Shown here piece after piece: positions 6,001-6,045 of a stretch of DNA of 6,045 nucleotides. Source of the DNA: Pirellulaceae bacterium. GTDB lineage: Bacteria; Planctomycetota; Planctomycetia; Pirellulales; Pirellulaceae. The stretch is from NCBI GenBank assembly GCA_013002105.1, contig JABDKS010000174.1, positions 1 through 6,045 of the forward strand, written 5' to 3'. The position numbers and the translations under genes were made by a program. The notes below the pieces were generated by a model that was not told the origin of the DNA, made no database searches, and was given only the letters and a program-made list of their open reading frames with translations. How positions within the stretch are numbered: the first letter of the stretch is position 1; each line of letters starts with the position of its first letter.

Positions 6001-6045
6001 TGGGAAGATCGATGCGGGCATCGTTGCGGACGACCTGATTGACAT
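3032..6045 (+). CDS. Exported FAD-dependent oxidoreductase / golvesin-like / sulfatase fusion protein (3' end outside window)
   Basis: One frame stays open for 1004 codons from ATG 3032 to the right edge, with no stop seen when read codon by codon. Residues 1-23 are a Sec-type signal peptide (MKRLILVFAVLLPCVFIGSPLDA|Q). Residues about 50-525 form a 'xanthan lyase'-type FAD-dependent oxidoreductase. They include the dinucleotide loop YGGTCAGV (57-64), acidic E81 at the end of strand 2, FIDATYEGDL (173-182), RRMVSDYVMTQ (388-398) and the FAD-contact block HIAFGSIRMEP through LGQSAATAAA (472-496). A golvesin-like domain follows (547-676), then a repeat-derived linker (about 681-706) and a sulfatase domain (from about 709). 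The start has only a weak purine-rich leader, but it gives a complete signal peptide. Compared with family members as I recall them, the oxidoreductase seems about ten residues short after AREFYDLIG. The substrate is unknown; context suggests sulfated glycans. Two adjacent genes merged by loss of a stop is the likely origin. Confidence 0.88.
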   Translation, partial: MKRLILVFAVLLPCVFIGSPLDAQQTQLPEPAVPGLRYYYPPEKVEPRVIDADVCIYGGTCAGVVAAVQADRMGQRVVLLEFGKHLGGLSSGGLSHTDGGESSVCGGIAREFYDLIGQKNFRPSEAEAAFEKLLEGTDIEVRKLAHLDRLQKDGSRIVSVTMEDGLTVRAKQFIDATYEGDLLARAGVSWHAGREANAVYGETYNGIRTPGQGGHNWPTRIDPYRIAGDPSSGLLPRVNNDPGKPGDGDDRIQAFCFRMWLTKQNPLPFPKPTAYEPEQYELLARLFESGANPRFGWSLDTNNHHLFGGAYFIDFVGGNYGWPNASWVERERIFQAHANYQIGVMWFLANSDRIAEPHRSEIQKWGLPRDEYVDTSGWTHQLYIREGRRMVSDYVMTQHNCEGHEMPDDSVGLASYNMDSHHCQMTVVDGAVRNEGNVEIRVDPYPISYRALTPNRDECTNLLVPVALSSSHIAFGSIRMEPVFMLLGQSAATAAAQAIEADVAVQDVDYQQLSERLVKDGQILQYTGPPRRSDGGQTGVDSKTLPGIVVDNESAELSGPWSVNNVTHPRVGDTYVHDGNAAKGECNARYVFQNAKPGRYEIRASWPPNSNRATNVPIIVTFADGKSKTITVNQKTSGKDGFNSLGTFDCGASVIVEIANKGTDGHVIADAVQLLPVEKEVKDDEYRGAGLQPDKEKWKAAGSKPAPPPNILLMFADDLGYETLGCYGGKDFTTPHLDRLASEGIRFSRAYTSPVCTPSRMSLYTGTYASRHGYYNVLPVHQGTKQAVNFRDRWTTYPQLLREAGYQTSVTGKWQLATLEFHPNHCRDAGFDSWCVWQIWRNGAKTTRYWNPCFNHDGRVRADIASDFGPDVLADYVIDQMRSAVEAKRPFYIHHNMLLPHWPIIATPDDKVEGNPGSLRSMIAYMDKLCGRILGEVDRLGIANNTVVIFMGDNGTDSKTPRQTDAGEVNGGKTDLNDAGTHIPLIVRHPGKIDAGIVADDLID
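4670..5059 (+). other. Golvesin/xanthan-lyase-type beta-sandwich domain within the fusion
   Basis: Residues 547-676 run from GIVVDNESAELSGPW to IADAVQLLP. The pattern is typical of golvesin C-terminal-like (xanthan lyase carbohydrate-binding-like) domains: 'vvDn..ae..G.W', then a strand such as ARYVFQNAKPGRYEIRASWP (roughly 599-618), 'LGTFDCG' and the closing 'VIADAVQL'. The domain is commonly found at the C-terminus of this oxidoreductase family in planctomycetes. The expected natural end of the ancestral oxidoreductase protein is therefore near residue 680, just where the inverted repeat and sulfatase begin. It is probably a carbohydrate-binding or structural module. Confidence 0.75.
5091..5153. 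repeat. 63-bp nested inverted repeat inside the interdomain linker
   Basis: Arms at 5091-5111 and 5133-5153 are reverse complements at 20 of 21 positions (mismatch 5105/5139) and enclose a 21-nt purine-rich loop (5112-5132). Each arm is itself a small hairpin: CAGGTT/AACCTG at 5097-5111 around TGC and at 5133-5147 around CCA. The element is translated in frame as part of the linker (GAGLQPDKEK, then KAAGSKPAPP). The GTGGGGCAGGTTT-type arm resembles short dispersed palindromes I associate with planctomycete genomes, but copy number cannot be judged from a single window. Confidence 0.85.
5156..6045 (+). other. Type I (formylglycine) sulfatase domain within the fusion, C-terminus cut by window edge
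   Basis: The domain opens with PNILLMFADDLGYETLGCYGG (from residue 709), giving the metal ligands D717 and D718. The signature CTPSRMSLYTG (756-766) carries C756, the residue converted to formylglycine in active sulfatases, with R760 and S759 intact. Further active-site elements are K813 in GKWQL (Gln replaces the more usual His), H901 in LLPHWP, D953-N954 in MGDNG and K973 in NGGKT. All expected calcium and sulfate contacts up to this point are present, so the domain looks functional. A separate start is unlikely: the first in-frame ATG (5171) is inside the core strand, and GTG 5072 would give a product with no signal peptide. ATG 5082 is out of frame. Sulfate-ester hydrolysis is the family activity; the substrate cannot be read from the sequence. 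Confidence 0.88.

Overview
The window looks like part of a chromosome from a marine-type planctomycete (Pirellulales/Rhodopirellula-like). This is inferred from gene content, not from any marker gene: a formylglycine-type sulfatase, a LamG-like secreted protein of a planctomycete type, a 'xanthan lyase'-type FAD oxidoreductase with a golvesin-like domain, an Asp-box propeller, a parallel beta-helix protein, moderately high GC and short dispersed palindromes. All four genes begin with a signal peptide, so the locus encodes exported proteins, most likely for handling sulfated or otherwise complex polysaccharides.

Layout. Three genes lie on the minus strand and are read from right to left. The first is a LamG/ConA-like secreted protein (2882 to 1521). 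After a 218-bp gap containing a perfect 10-bp-stem palindrome comes an Asp-box (BNR/sialidase-like) beta-propeller protein (1302 to 220). Five bases later comes the N-terminus of a probable right-handed parallel beta-helix protein (214 to beyond base 1). The last two are almost certainly co-transcribed. A 149-bp divergent intergenic region (2883-3031) separates this block from the single plus-strand gene, which runs from 3032 past the right edge.

The plus-strand gene is the most striking item. One uninterrupted frame of 1004 codons joins a signal peptide, an FAD-dependent oxidoreductase domain, a golvesin/xanthan-lyase-type beta-sandwich domain and a type I sulfatase with an intact CTPSR formylglycine motif. 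These activities are usually separate proteins. The linker between the golvesin-like and sulfatase domains is largely made by a 63-bp nested inverted repeat that is read through in frame.

A second theme is 15-bp (five-codon) tandem duplication inside signal-peptide regions. The LamG gene has six units at 2754-2843 and the beta-helix gene has two at 113-142. No RNA gene, transposase, CRISPR array or clear intrinsic terminator was seen.
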